DNA from: Flavobacterium frigoris PS1
GTDB taxonomy: Bacteria; Bacteroidota; Bacteroidia; Flavobacteriales; Flavobacteriaceae
NCBI RefSeq assembly: GCF_000252125.1
Contig: NZ_AHKF01000010.1
Coordinates: 1 to 64,000, forward strand
Direction of reading: 5' to 3'
Length of the DNA stretch: 64,000 nt
Shown here piece after piece: positions 45,630 through 54,537 of the stretch. The notes below the pieces were generated by a model. The model did not search any database and was not told the DNA's origin. It saw only the letters and a program-made list of their open reading frames with translations. A program made the translations under genes and the position numbers. Each line of letters starts with the position of its first letter. The first letter of the stretch is position 1.

Positions 45630-47255
45630 CTATTCTTTGTTGATTTCATTGATTACTTCGTCAATTACATCATTTGCAATTCTCATATCTATTTGAAAAA
45701 ACTCTCGATTTTTATCAATTCTGTAATTTTCTAATAATTTATGAATGTTTTTTTCTGCGAGATAACAATCTTTAGTATCCCATTCTCTCATAACAATAAA
45801 CTTATCAGGAATACTTGTTTTAGACAATTGATTTGCTCTTTCATCAGCCGATTTAGTTGTTAAACCTATTTTATATATATCATTTTTGAGATTTCCATTT
45901 CTCATAATGTAGATTTTACCTGCGTTTTCGGAAGTAAAACCTAAATCTTTTTTTCTTTCAATAATTAATTCATCTTCTTTAGTTACAAAGTAACTTTCTG
46001 TTTTTTTGACCCAAGTTTTTCCGTTTATTGGATTTCCCATTTTGTTACTACCTACTTCATCATCGTTTAATTTTTTCCAATATCCTGAAGTTTCAATTTT
46101 GAAATTTTCATCACGGAGTTTTATTCTGTTTGATGAAAAAGTTTTACTCCGATTTAATATCCATAGGGTTCTGTTTCTTATTTTAAATTTATTGTCAACA
46201 TCTTTATAATCTCTCTTTTTAAAAGGATTTTTTAAAATTGACTTTACCTCTGTATCATATTCTTGTTCTTCTATTTCTTCGTTGAAAAAGTCAAAATAAT
46301 TCGGTAAATATAAACACGCTTTTGCTAATTCAAATATTGAATTAAAATTCTCTACTTCTTTTACAAGATTTTTAAAAGTTTCTTCATAGCCAGGATCTCT
46401 CCACTCTCCATTTACCATAAAACCTGTCAAGTCATCTGTATAGATTGAAAAACTATTCCCTTCATCTCTAGCAACATATCTTGCATCTATTGTACTCGAA
46501 TCCAAATTAAAACGACAAGCAACAAGTACCTTCCATAAGTTCGGATCATCATTTAATTTCACTGCTTCCCTAATTCTATCATCTGCAACTTTTATTTTTT
46601 CTTTACCGACAGTTATTTTCATTGTTTCTAAAGGAGTTAATTCTTTAGATTTTTCATTTGTGTCTATTTTTTGGCCAGTATCGAATAGCATTGTCACTTC
46701 ATTGCCTCGCCTTATAAGAGATACCCCAGCAATAACGAATTCGTTTTTATCGTCCGTTTTAAAAGTTATCTCTTTTAAATCATAACCAACGTTGAAGTTA
46801 TAGATTAAATCTTCTTCTAAATTCTCTTTTATTTCTTCTCTATCATTTTTAAAATCATTTGATGTATAGAAATCAATAAAATCGAAAAATGATATCGAAT
46901 AATCCTCTTCGTCTAATAATCTCCAATAATTTAATCGTTTATCCAATGTAAAAAAAGCTTCCATTACATTAAACATTATTGGCATTTTACGATGACCATA
47001 ACTCCAAGATCTATGATTGAATTCTCCTAGATAATGCCTTATTTCAGGGTCCATAAAAAGTCCAATACCATTTGCTTCTTGAAGCTCCCAAGTCTTAACA
47101 GCTTCATTTTTTTTCGCTTTAATTACTTTTTGGAAGTTTGGATTTCGGTGCTCATGTTGTTTAAGTCGCTCAATAACAATATTATATTCTGGAGTACCTT
47201 CTTCAGGAAGAGAATCTTTTGTATACTCTATTCGTCTTTTTAAGTGTTCTTTCAC
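45630..47255 (-). CDS. Protein with a C-terminal GIY-YIG / T5orf172-type domain
   Basis: This 541-residue protein is mostly of unknown family. The C-terminal 100 or so residues form a T5orf172/MUG113-type GIY-YIG domain: GKIYIMRNG, then DIYKIGLTTKSADERANQLS with the conserved Tyr, Gly and Arg, and CYLAEKNIHKLL with the Glu that would bind metal. The charged N-terminal 430 residues (for example FNHRSWSYGHRKMPIMFN) have no domain I recognise. The domain suggests nuclease activity. It starts at GTG (47255), lies alone between repeats, and has no methylase, toxin partner or integrase beside it. It may be an accessory or defence gene. Confidence 0.75.
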   Translation of the reverse strand: MKEHLKRRIEYTKDSLPEEGTPEYNIVIERLKQHEHRNPNFQKVIKAKKNEAVKTWELQEANGIGLFMDPEIRHYLGEFNHRSWSYGHRKMPIMFNVMEAFFTLDKRLNYWRLLDEEDYSISFFDFIDFYTSNDFKNDREEIKENLEEDLIYNFNVGYDLKEITFKTDDKNEFVIAGVSLIRRGNEVTMLFDTGQKIDTNEKSKELTPLETMKITVGKEKIKVADDRIREAVKLNDDPNLWKVLVACRFNLDSSTIDARYVARDEGNSFSIYTDDLTGFMVNGEWRDPGYEETFKNLVKEVENFNSIFELAKACLYLPNYFDFFNEEIEEQEYDTEVKSILKNPFKKRDYKDVDNKFKIRNRTLWILNRSKTFSSNRIKLRDENFKIETSGYWKKLNDDEVGSNKMGNPINGKTWVKKTESYFVTKEDELIIERKKDLGFTSENAGKIYIMRNGNLKNDIYKIGLTTKSADERANQLSKTSIPDKFIVMREWDTKDCYLAEKNIHKLLENYRIDKNREFFQIDMRIANDVIDEVINEINKE

Positions 47256-47451
47256 AATGGTTGATTTACAATGACACCTACTTAGTAAGTATTATGATTT
47301 TAATTACCCTCTAAATATATAAAAATATCCTACAAAGAAACCTAATGGTTTTGTATTTTGTCTTCCATGGAAAGAAAAATCTCGTCAAAGAATTCGTGTA
47401 ACGGCGATTACTCCTCATCGGAATAACAAATATTGATAAAAACTCAACTCC

Positions 47452-47532
47452 CCTAGCCCCGATAGCAGTGAAAATCCTTTTACTTTTTCTTTAAAAAGTA
47501 AAAGATTGCAACGTATAGCGGGAAATAGCTTC
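47452..47532. repeat. Flavobacterial-type intergenic repeat with hairpin (copy 2)
   Basis: The flank CCCCGATAGCAGTGAAAATCC is followed by a perfect 12-bp hairpin, CTTTTACTTTTT/AAAAAGTAAAAG (47477-47488 and 47493-47504, loop CTTT). The right flank is ATTGCAACGTATAGCGGGAA. The flanks, but not the stem, resemble the copy at 37522-37609. Confidence 0.6.
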
Positions 47533-47551
47533 AAATAAAAATTGGATTCCT

Positions 47552-47559
47552 TATTTTTG
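47552..47559 (+). promoter_or_regulatory. Candidate -7 box of metG
   Basis: TATTTTTG, a full TAnnTTTG match, lies 19 bp before the metG ATG. Confidence 0.5.
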
Positions 47560-47578
47560 CAGCCAATAAAATTGAATC

Positions 47579-49639
47579 ATGATACAGAATCCAAAAAGAT
47601 ATACCATTACGGCGGCATTGCCTTACACGAATGGACCAATTCACATTGGCCATTTGGCGGGTGTTTACGTGCCTTCAGATATTTATTCCCGTTACCTGAG
47701 ATTGCAAGGAAGAGACGTTTTGTTTGTTTGCGGAAGCGACGAGCACGGTGTGGCGATTTCTATGAAAGCAAAGAAAGAAGGCATAACGCCTCAAGAAGTA
47801 ATTGATAAATACGATGGAATTATTCGCAAATCGTTTAATGATTTTGGAATATCATTTGATAATTATTCTAGAACTTCGGCTAAAATCCATCATGACACGG
47901 CTTCGGAATTTTTCACAACATTATATGAAAAAGGGGATTTTATAGAACAAGTCACCGAGCAATTATATGATGCAAAAGCAGATCAATTCCTAGCCGATCG
48001 TTTTGTTATTGGAACTTGCCCAAAGTGCGGTAATGAAGAAGCATATGGTGATCAATGCGAAAAATGTGGTTCTACGCTGAACGCTACGGATTTAATTAAT
48101 CCAAAATCTACGATTACAGGAGAAACTCCGGTTATGAAATCAACGAAACACTGGTTTTTACCTTTAGATCGTTATGAAGATTTCTTGAAAGAATGGATCT
48201 TAGTAGGACATAAAAACGACTGGAAACCCAATGTTTACGGACAAGTAAAATCTTGGATTGACGGCGGACTAGAACCTCGTGCAGTTACACGTGACTTGGA
48301 TTGGGGAATTGACGTCCCGGTTGAAGGAGCTGAAGGAAAAAAACTATACGTTTGGTTTGACGCACCAATTGGTTACATCTCATCTACCAAAGAATGGGCT
48401 TTCCGCGAAGGAAAAGACTGGGAACCGTACTGGAAAGATCAAGATACGAAACTGGTTCACTTTATTGGGAAAGACAATATCGTCTTCCATTGTATCATTT
48501 TCCCTGCGATGTTGAAAGCGGAAGGAAGCTATATATTGCCAGACAATGTGCCTGCAAACGAGTTCTTGAATTTAGAAGGAAATAAATTATCGACTTCTAA
48601 GAACTGGGCAGTTTGGTTGCACGAATATTTGGAAGAGTTTCCAAATCAGCAAGATGTTTTGCGTTATGCATTGACATCAAATGCGCCAGAAACAAAAGAC
48701 AACGACTTTACTTGGAAAGATTTTCAAGCAAGAAATAATAATGAATTGGTTGCCATTTTTGGAAACTTCATTAATCGTGTAGTGGTTTTAACCAATAAAT
48801 ATTACGAAGGAATTGTCCCTACCGCGAACACATTTTCAGAAGTAGACGAAGCAACTTTAACAGAGTTGAAAGCCTACCCAGCAGTGATTTCGAGTTCTTT
48901 GGAACGTTATAGATTCAGAGAAGCTTTGGGCGAAATGATGAATGTAGCTCGTTTAGGTAATAAATACTTAGCAGACGAAGAACCTTGGAAAATGATAAAA
49001 AATGATCAAGGTCGTGTGCAAACCCAAATGTATGTTGCCTTACAAATTGCAGCAGCTTTGAGTTCACTTTGCGAACCTTTCTTGCCGTTTACTGCCAAAA
49101 AATTATCTGGAATTTTAAAAATTGAAAGTCCGTTGAGCTGGAGTACAATTTCCGAAAGTTCAGATTTATTACCAGCGGGTCACCAAATTGGTGAGGCAGA
49201 ATTATTGTTTGCTAAAATTGAAGATGAAGAAATTCAGAAACAAATAGACAAACTAGAAGCGACTAAAACAGCTAATAAAGCCGAAAACAAAGTAGTGGAA
49301 CCACAAAAAGAAGCCATTCAATTTGATGATTTTGCAAAAATGGATATGCGTGTAGGAACGATTATCGAAGCAACTAAAATGCCAAAAGCAAACAAGCTTT
49401 TGATTCTTAAAGTAGATACAGGTATTGACGTTCGCACCATTGTTTCAGGAATTGCAGAGAGTTTCAAGCCGGAAGACATTGTAGGAAAGAAAGTTACTGT
49501 TTTAGTTAACTTAGCTCCAAGAGCGTTGCGTGGTGTAGAAAGTCAAGGAATGATTTTGATGTCAACCAATACCGACGGAAAACTGGTTTTTATAAATCCA
49601 GATACGGATGGTGTTGCTGATGGAGAGACAATAAATTAA
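47579..49639 (+). CDS. metG: Methionyl-tRNA synthetase
   Basis: This 686-residue class I synthetase has the HIGH motif in [14 protein letters not shown], a zinc knuckle (CPKCG...CEKCG, about 143-161) and [11 protein letters not shown] as the KMSKS loop. An anticodon-binding helical domain follows. A C-terminal Trbp111-like tRNA-binding domain (about 580-686; [39 protein letters not shown]) completes it. It charges initiator and elongator tRNA-Met. Length and order are normal for the long MetG form. Confidence 0.98.
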   Translation: MIQNPKRYTITAALPYTNGPIHIGHLAGVYVPSDIYSRYLRLQGRDVLFVCGSDEHGVAISMKAKKEGITPQEVIDKYDGIIRKSFNDFGISFDNYSRTSAKIHHDTASEFFTTLYEKGDFIEQVTEQLYDAKADQFLADRFVIGTCPKCGNEEAYGDQCEKCGSTLNATDLINPKSTITGETPVMKSTKHWFLPLDRYEDFLKEWILVGHKNDWKPNVYGQVKSWIDGGLEPRAVTRDLDWGIDVPVEGAEGKKLYVWFDAPIGYISSTKEWAFREGKDWEPYWKDQDTKLVHFIGKDNIVFHCIIFPAMLKAEGSYILPDNVPANEFLNLEGNKLSTSKNWAVWLHEYLEEFPNQQDVLRYALTSNAPETKDNDFTWKDFQARNNNELVAIFGNFINRVVVLTNKYYEGIVPTANTFSEVDEATLTELKAYPAVISSSLERYRFREALGEMMNVARLGNKYLADEEPWKMIKNDQGRVQTQMYVALQIAAALSSLCEPFLPFTAKKLSGILKIESPLSWSTISESSDLLPAGHQIGEAELLFAKIEDEEIQKQIDKLEATKTANKAENKVVEPQKEAIQFDDFAKMDMRVGTIIEATKMPKANKLLILKVDTGIDVRTIVSGIAESFKPEDIVGKKVTVLVNLAPRALRGVESQGMILMSTNTDGKLVFINPDTDGVADGETIN

Positions 49640-49648
49640 TAAAAATCC

Positions 49649-49714
49649 GAGCACGAATATCTTGAATTATCACTGATTGATTGGTGATAATTCATGTAAT
49701 TCGTGTTCTTTTTT
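49649..49714 (+). terminator. Long two-stem terminator after metG
   Basis: The outer stem GAGCACGAAT/ATTCGTGTTC (49649-49658 and 49699-49708) and inner stem GAATTATCAC/GTGATAATTC (49664-49673 and 49684-49693) are separated by a 5-by-5 internal loop. T6 follows at 49709-49714. The hairpin is much longer than needed for simple termination. Confidence 0.8.
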
Positions 49715-49728
49715 AAAAGAAAATACAG

Positions 49729-50640
49729 ATGACCAATGCAAAACCAAGATTAGCGCTCGCTTTTGGAATACTTTGTATTTCTATTTTCCCTATATTGGTT
49801 AAACTCAGGTTGACTCCTGGATTAATTTCTGCATTTTATAGAATGGCAATTGCCGTTTCTTTGTTACTGCCTTATGTCCTAATCACTAAAAAGTTTAAAC
49901 TACCCGAGAAAAAAAACATACTACTTGCGGTAATTTGCGGTGTCTTATTTGCTTCGGATGTTGCGGTCTGGAATATTGCTATTCAAGAATCAAGCGCTAC
50001 ACAAGCATCGCTGCTAACTAACTTATCACCGCTTTGGGTAGGCATTATTTCTTATGTCTTTTTAAAAACCAAACCTGCCACTAATTTTTGGATAGGAACT
50101 ACAGTAGCACTATTTGGCATGGCAATGTTAGTTGGATTCAAGTTCTTTCTTGAATTAGACTTTGACAATGCCTTTATATTAGCAGTATTATCAGGGATAT
50201 TCTATTCCATTTATCTATTGGTCAGTAAAAAAGCACTTACACATATTGATGTACTCTCCTTTATGGTTATTAGTTTGCTAGCATCAACAGTATATTTAGC
50301 AGTAGTGTGCATTGTGATGAGAGAGCCTTTTTCAGGTTTTTCAGATATGGGTTGGTTAGTTTTACTGATTCAAGCCGTGGTATGTCAATTGATGGCTTGG
50401 TTATCGATCAGTTATGCAACGCAGCATATGCGTCCCACCCGAGTTTCGTTGAGTTTACTGGGTCAAGCAGTACTTACGTCAATTTTAGCCTGGCTCTTTT
50501 TAGATGAAAAAATTACATTGAATATGATAATAGGTGGTATAATACTACTTTTAGGAATCCGAATTACATTTTTTACAAAAACACTTTCAATCAAAAATAT
50601 ATTTAGTAAAGCAAAAGAAGATTCTTCTTTGACAACATAA
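49729..50640 (+). CDS. EamA/DMT-family transporter
   Basis: This 303-residue inner-membrane protein has ten predicted transmembrane helices in two EamA repeats. The first ends around IQESSATQASLLTNLSPLWVGIISYVFL, and the second has SLLGQAVLTSILAWLFLDEKIT, the usual Pro/Glu-Lys boundary of the family. It is a drug/metabolite exporter of unknown substrate. The HAD phosphatase gene follows 5 bp later, so the two are probably cotranscribed. Confidence 0.9.
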   Translation: MTNAKPRLALAFGILCISIFPILVKLRLTPGLISAFYRMAIAVSLLLPYVLITKKFKLPEKKNILLAVICGVLFASDVAVWNIAIQESSATQASLLTNLSPLWVGIISYVFLKTKPATNFWIGTTVALFGMAMLVGFKFFLELDFDNAFILAVLSGIFYSIYLLVSKKALTHIDVLSFMVISLLASTVYLAVVCIVMREPFSGFSDMGWLVLLIQAVVCQLMAWLSISYATQHMRPTRVSLSLLGQAVLTSILAWLFLDEKITLNMIIGGIILLLGIRITFFTKTLSIKNIFSKAKEDSSLTT

Positions 50641-50645
50641 AAAAA

Positions 50646-51335
50646 ATGAAAAATTTAAAAGTAATAGCTTTCGATGCTGATGACACTTTATTTATAAACG
50701 AAACCTATTTTGCCGAAACTGAAGAAAAGTTCTGTTCACTAATGGGAGACTATCTATCACATCAAGGGATTTCCCAACAGCTTTTCAAAGTAGAAATCGA
50801 CAATCTAAAAATATACGGTTATGGTATTAAAGGATATATTCTTTCTATGATTGAAGCTGCAATGCGCATTTCGAACAATACCATTCCCATTGAAGTAGTT
50901 GAAAAAATTATTCAATACGGAAAAGAATTGACTGAAAAGCCAATTGTACTGCTTGATGGTGTTGAAGAAACACTTGAAGCGTTACATGGAAAATACAAAC
51001 TTGTTGTGGCTACAAAGGGCGATCTTTTAGACCAAAGAAGAAAACTGCACAATTCTGGATTAGGTAAATATTTTCACCACATCGAAGTGATGTCAGACAA
51101 ACAAGAAATAGACTATTTGGATTTAATTAAACGCTTGGAGATTCAACCCGCTGAGTTCTTAATGATAGGCAACTCATTAAAGTCCGATATATTACCCGTT
51201 TTAGAAATTGGAGGACACGCTGTTCATATCCCATTTCACACTACATGGGCACACGAAAAAATAGACCATACAATTGTACATGAAAATTTCAGTAATTATG
51301 ATAAAATTAATGCTATTTTAAATCTTTTAGACTAA
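50646..51335 (+). CDS. HAD-superfamily hydrolase (YjjG-like)
   Basis: This 229-residue phosphatase has HAD motif I as AFDADDTLF (nucleophile Asp), a helical cap (about 20-95) and motif II in VVATKGDLLDQ. The motif III Lys is near LIKRLEI, and motif IV is MIGNSLKSDI. It is close to YjjG/pyrimidine-nucleotidase types, but the substrate is not known. It is directly downstream of a DMT transporter. Confidence 0.92.
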   Translation: MKNLKVIAFDADDTLFINETYFAETEEKFCSLMGDYLSHQGISQQLFKVEIDNLKIYGYGIKGYILSMIEAAMRISNNTIPIEVVEKIIQYGKELTEKPIVLLDGVEETLEALHGKYKLVVATKGDLLDQRRKLHNSGLGKYFHHIEVMSDKQEIDYLDLIKRLEIQPAEFLMIGNSLKSDILPVLEIGGHAVHIPFHTTWAHEKIDHTIVHENFSNYDKINAILNLLD

Positions 51336-51427
51336 AAAAAAGCCTTATTTCATACCGATTTCCTTTTAAAAACATCATAGCATTTGAATAAGGGTACATA
51401 ATATTCTTAAATAAAAGCTAAAAGAAA

Positions 51428-51469
51428 GGTTTTTTGATAATTATAATTATAAAATATTATCAAAAAACC
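51428..51469. repeat. Perfect 14-bp inverted repeat upstream of the OmpA-type porin
   Basis: GGTTTTTTGATAAT (51428-51441) and ATTATCAAAAAACC (51456-51469) flank a 14-nt AT-only centre. It may terminate the HAD gene or act in the long leader of the porin gene. Confidence 0.7.
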
Positions 51470-51550
51470 ATCGACTGTGCTCTGTTTGTAGAATTATAAC
51501 TAATTCTTACATAATTAACACATAGAAATTTCTTATTAAACATTATGTCG

Positions 51551-51558
51551 TAATTTTG
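51551..51558 (+). promoter_or_regulatory. Candidate -7 box of the OmpA-type porin
   Basis: TAATTTTG, a full TAnnTTTG match, lies 25 bp before the ATG at 51584. Confidence 0.6.
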
Positions 51559-51583
51559 CATTAAATATAAAAAACATAAAATT

Positions 51584-52846
51584 ATGAAAAAACTTATACT
51601 AACGTTGGTTTGTGCTGCGGCAATCACGACAGTAAGTGCTCAAACTGAGACTCAAAAAACAGCTGCTAATACTGACTACAACAAATGGTCTATTGAATTG
51701 GCTGCTGGTGTAAACAAACCACAAAGACCAATGACTTCAGGTTATTACACTTCAACTCCAAGTCCTTACGTTATTGATTTAGGAGCAAGATATATGTTTA
51801 ACAACAAATTTGGTTTGAAAGCTGACTTTGGTTACAATAGCTTCGAAGGAAAAGATGAATCTAAATCTTTTGACACTAAATACTACAGAGCTGACATTCA
51901 AGCAGTAGCTAACTTAGGAAGAATTATGAACTTCGAAACTTGGACTAACACAATTGGTTTATTAGGACACGCTGGTTTTGGTTTATCAATGTTAGAAAGA
52001 GAAGATCCTTCTTACGTAAAAGACAGAATGGGTAATTTCATGGCTGGTGTAACAGGTCAAATCAAATTAACTGATAGAATCTCTTTAACTGGAGATTTCA
52101 CAACTATTCTTAACGCAGCACAAAACGCAGCATTTGATGGTGCAAGTACTCGTGCTTCAAGAGGATTTCAAGGAATTCTTTTTAACGGAACTGTAGGTGT
52201 AACAGTTTATTTAGGTAAAAATGCAAAACATGCTGACTGGGTAACTCTTGTTGATAAAGATGTATTAGCTTTAACTGATAGAGTTGACAACATTGAAAAC
52301 AAAATGTTAGATACTGACAATGATGGTGTAGCTGATTATTTAGACCAAGAGGCAAACACTGCTTCAGGAGCTTTAGTTAACACTAAAGGTGTATCAGTTG
52401 ACGCAAACAACAACAATGTTCCAGATGACGTTGAAAAATACATCATGGAGAACTATACAAGTAAAACTGACAAATCTCCAATGTTAAGCAATAATGAGTT
52501 AATCAAAAGCTTAATTAACGGTGGTTATGTTGCTACTTATTTTGATTTTGATAAATCTACTCCAACAAATGTTTCTACTGAAGGTATCGATTTTATCTTA
52601 ACTTACTTAAGAAACAATCCTACTGCATCAGTTGACATTATTGGTCATGCTGACGAAATTGGAAGATCTGCATACAATGATAAATTATCTAATGCAAGAG
52701 CTACTAAAGTAGAAAGCATTTTATTAAAAGCAAATGTTGATGCTTCAAGATTGAATGTAATCGCAGCTGGTGAAGACAATTCAGTTGATAAAGATTCAGA
52801 ATTAGCTAGAAAACTAGTAAGAAAAGTTACTTTCAGAATAAAATAA
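51584..52846 (+). CDS. Major OmpA-family outer-membrane protein
   Basis: This 420-residue protein has a signal peptide (1-19, ending TVSAQ), an eight-strand barrel (about 30-210) and a thrombospondin type 3-like, Asp/Asn-rich linker that may bind calcium (DTDNDGVADYLD, VDANNNNVPDD). A C-terminal OmpA domain follows (about 310-420; VATYFDFDKSTP, DIIGHADEIGRSAYNDKLS, VIAAGEDNS). It anchors the outer membrane to peptidoglycan and probably forms a porin. The codons look highly biased (many ACT/GCT/GGT), as in strongly expressed genes. It has a strong -7 box and a strong terminator. Confidence 0.95.
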   Translation: MKKLILTLVCAAAITTVSAQTETQKTAANTDYNKWSIELAAGVNKPQRPMTSGYYTSTPSPYVIDLGARYMFNNKFGLKADFGYNSFEGKDESKSFDTKYYRADIQAVANLGRIMNFETWTNTIGLLGHAGFGLSMLEREDPSYVKDRMGNFMAGVTGQIKLTDRISLTGDFTTILNAAQNAAFDGASTRASRGFQGILFNGTVGVTVYLGKNAKHADWVTLVDKDVLALTDRVDNIENKMLDTDNDGVADYLDQEANTASGALVNTKGVSVDANNNNVPDDVEKYIMENYTSKTDKSPMLSNNELIKSLINGGYVATYFDFDKSTPTNVSTEGIDFILTYLRNNPTASVDIIGHADEIGRSAYNDKLSNARATKVESILLKANVDASRLNVIAAGEDNSVDKDSELARKLVRKVTFRIK

Positions 52847-52864
52847 TTTAGATATAGATTATTT

Positions 52865-52902
52865 AAAAAGCCCTAAAGGAAAATTCCTTTAGGGCTTTTT
52901 TC
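52865..52902 (+). terminator. Terminator of the OmpA-type porin
   Basis: AAAAAGCCCTAAAGGAA (52865-52881) and TTCCTTTAGGGCTTTTT (52884-52900) are perfect 17-bp arms followed by T, a very strong terminator. Confidence 0.93.
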
Positions 52903-53006
52903 ATTTAACCTGCCTTGCCTCAAAGCTATATCTACAAAATTACTAGAAAAATATATTGGTTCGTAAAATTATAAAACAACAAATTTTAAATTTAAAACAA
53001 TAGCAG

Positions 53007-53014
53007 TATTTTTG
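53007..53014 (+). promoter_or_regulatory. Candidate -7 box of the CAT-fold gene
   Basis: TATTTTTG, a full TAnnTTTG match, lies 23 bp before the TTG start at 53038, supporting the unusual start codon. Confidence 0.5.
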
Positions 53015-53037
53015 AACAACACTAAAATTACAAAATA

Positions 53038-53667
53038 TTGAAAACATTATTAGACATCGAAAAATGGCCTAGAAAAGAACATTTTAATTTCTTTAAACAG
53101 TTTGAAGAACCCTTCTTTGGTGCTACAGTAGAAATTGATTGTACTAGAGCCTATGAAAACTCAAAAAAACTAAACAGCTCTTTTTTTATATACTATTTAC
53201 ACAAAACTTTAGTTGCCGTTAATACTATTGAATCGTTTCGCTATCGAATATCGGACGATAAGATCGAGATACATGATAGAATTGATGCTTCAGCAACCAT
53301 AGGAAGGTCAGATGGCACGTTTGGCTTTTCATTGATAGAATTCAACCATAACTTTGACATTTTTAAAACAACCGCACTAGCAGAAATAGAGCGCATCCAG
53401 ACGACTACGGGTTTATTTACACGTACTTTTGAATCAGACAATGTGATCCACTGTTCGGCTATTCCTTGGCTCAATTTCACTTCCCTTTCACATGCAAGAA
53501 GCTATACTTTCCCCGATAGTTGCCCAAAAATTTCCTTTGGTAAAATGATAATTTCTGACACTGGCAAAAGAACGATGTCCATGTCTGTTCATGTACATCA
53601 TGGTTTAATGGATGGCCTACATCTAGGCAAATTCGTGGATTGTTTTCAAGAAATTATGAATCAGTAA
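53038..53667 (+). CDS. Chloramphenicol acetyltransferase-fold protein
   Basis: This 209-residue acyltransferase has the CAT catalytic signature HVHHGLMDG near residue 190 and the CAT-like opening IEKWPRKEHFNFF. It also carries IYYLHKTLVAVNTIESFRYRI and NFTSLSHA. CAT enzymes acetylate chloramphenicol from acetyl-CoA, but many chromosomal homologues lack that activity, so resistance should not be assumed. It uses TTG as start codon: no upstream ATG is in frame, and the family N-terminus begins here. It is followed 45 bp later by the ferritin gene. Confidence 0.88.
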   Translation: MKTLLDIEKWPRKEHFNFFKQFEEPFFGATVEIDCTRAYENSKKLNSSFFIYYLHKTLVAVNTIESFRYRISDDKIEIHDRIDASATIGRSDGTFGFSLIEFNHNFDIFKTTALAEIERIQTTTGLFTRTFESDNVIHCSAIPWLNFTSLSHARSYTFPDSCPKISFGKMIISDTGKRTMSMSVHVHHGLMDGLHLGKFVDCFQEIMNQ

Positions 53668-53712
53668 ATTAAGTTTTTCGTAACTTTACTTTTAACACAA
53701 AAACACTTTCCC

Positions 53713-54225
53713 ATGTTATCACAAAATATAGAAAAAGCATTGAACGATCAAGTTCGTATTGAAGCTCAGTCTTCCCAAATCTATCTTTCGATGGCATCTT
53801 GGGCGGAGATTAAAGGACTATCGGGAGTTTCAAAGTTTATGTATGCACAATCTGATGAAGAGCGCACCCATATGCTTAAATTGGTTAAATTTATAAACGA
53901 GCGTGGCGGTCACGCACAGGTTTCTGAATTGAAAGCTCCAAAAACAAGTTATTCAACATTCAAAGAAGTGTTTGAAGAACTTTACACGCATGAAGTTTTC
54001 GTTTCAAACGCGATAAACGAATTGGTCCATATTTCCATTTCTGAAAAAGATTATGCTACCCATAACTTTTTACAATGGTACGTAGCTGAACAAATCGAAG
54101 AAGAAGCACAGGCTAAACATATATTAGACAAAATAAACCTAATAGGAGACGATAAAGGCGGTCTATATCTATTTGACAAGGATATTGAACAACTTATCTC
54201 AAAAGGCTCCGCATCCACGCTTTAA
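53713..54225 (+). CDS. ftnA: Non-haem ferritin
   Basis: This 170-residue four-helix ferritin has the ferroxidase residues in EAQSSQIYLSMASWAE (first helix) and SDEERTHMLK (second helix). Further ligands are in LQWYVAEQIEEEAQAKHILD (fourth helix). It forms a 24-mer that oxidises and stores iron in the cytoplasm. The length is that of bacterial FtnA. A TAACTTTA box, one mismatch from the promoter consensus, lies about 25 bp upstream. Confidence 0.95.
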   Translation: MLSQNIEKALNDQVRIEAQSSQIYLSMASWAEIKGLSGVSKFMYAQSDEERTHMLKLVKFINERGGHAQVSELKAPKTSYSTFKEVFEELYTHEVFVSNAINELVHISISEKDYATHNFLQWYVAEQIEEEAQAKHILDKINLIGDDKGGLYLFDKDIEQLISKGSASTL

Positions 54226-54284
54226 ACAACTATCATCATTTAGTCGCTTTAAAATAAAGTAACTTGATCTTAATTTTTGAAAAA

Positions 54285-54455
54285 TTGAGCAAAAAAGATA
54301 AAAACAAAAGTAAAAAGAAGGATGAAAAGAAACTCCTTAAAAAGGATACTGTAACTGGTAAGCTAAAGTCAAAATGTTGCGAAAAATATAAAAAAGGAGA
54401 AGACAAGCGTTGTAAAAGATGCCCCAAATTTGATTTAGGCAAAAAACAAGATTGA
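54285..54455 (+). CDS. Small Lys-rich, Cys-containing hypothetical protein
   Basis: This frame of about 56 residues (63 if the TTG at 54264 is used) starts SKKDKNKSKKKDEKKLLKKD and ends in KCCEKYKKGEDKRCKRCPKF. The four cysteines in a CC-x8-C-x2-C arrangement could bind zinc or iron. Both possible starts are TTG; I prefer 54285 because the protein then begins with the charged repeat. It is convergent with ssb. The codon composition does not suggest chance, since the Cys motif is compact and close to the end. Confidence 0.6.
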   Translation: MSKKDKNKSKKKDEKKLLKKDTVTGKLKSKCCEKYKKGEDKRCKRCPKFDLGKKQD

Positions 54456-54476
54456 CTTTCACCATTAAAGTAAAAA

Positions 54477-54500
54477 AACCATCGACAACTGTCGATGGTT
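54477..54500 (-). terminator. ssb terminator
   Basis: AACCATCGAC (54477-54486) and GTCGATGGTT (54491-54500) form a 10-bp stem with loop AACT. On the minus strand it is followed by a T-run, so it serves ssb. Confidence 0.85.
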
Positions 54501-54537
54501 CTTGCTACTTATAATCGCTAGGTATTTAAACGGCTTA

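Larger units (their letters stand above)
47256..47578. other. Intergenic region upstream of metG
   Basis: These 323 bases contain a near-palindromic ACTTAGTAAGT (about 47280-47290) upstream of the GIY-YIG gene, the hairpin repeat at 47452-47532 and the metG -7 box. I see no gene or tRNA. Confidence 0.5.

Noticed and set aside
45630..47255. Homing endonuclease inside an intron or intein
   Set aside because: The gene is free-standing between complete genes; no split host gene or intein splice motifs are seen.
53038..53667. Acquired chloramphenicol resistance cassette
   Set aside because: There are no mobile-element remnants, integron sites or composition break; the surroundings are chromosomal housekeeping genes.
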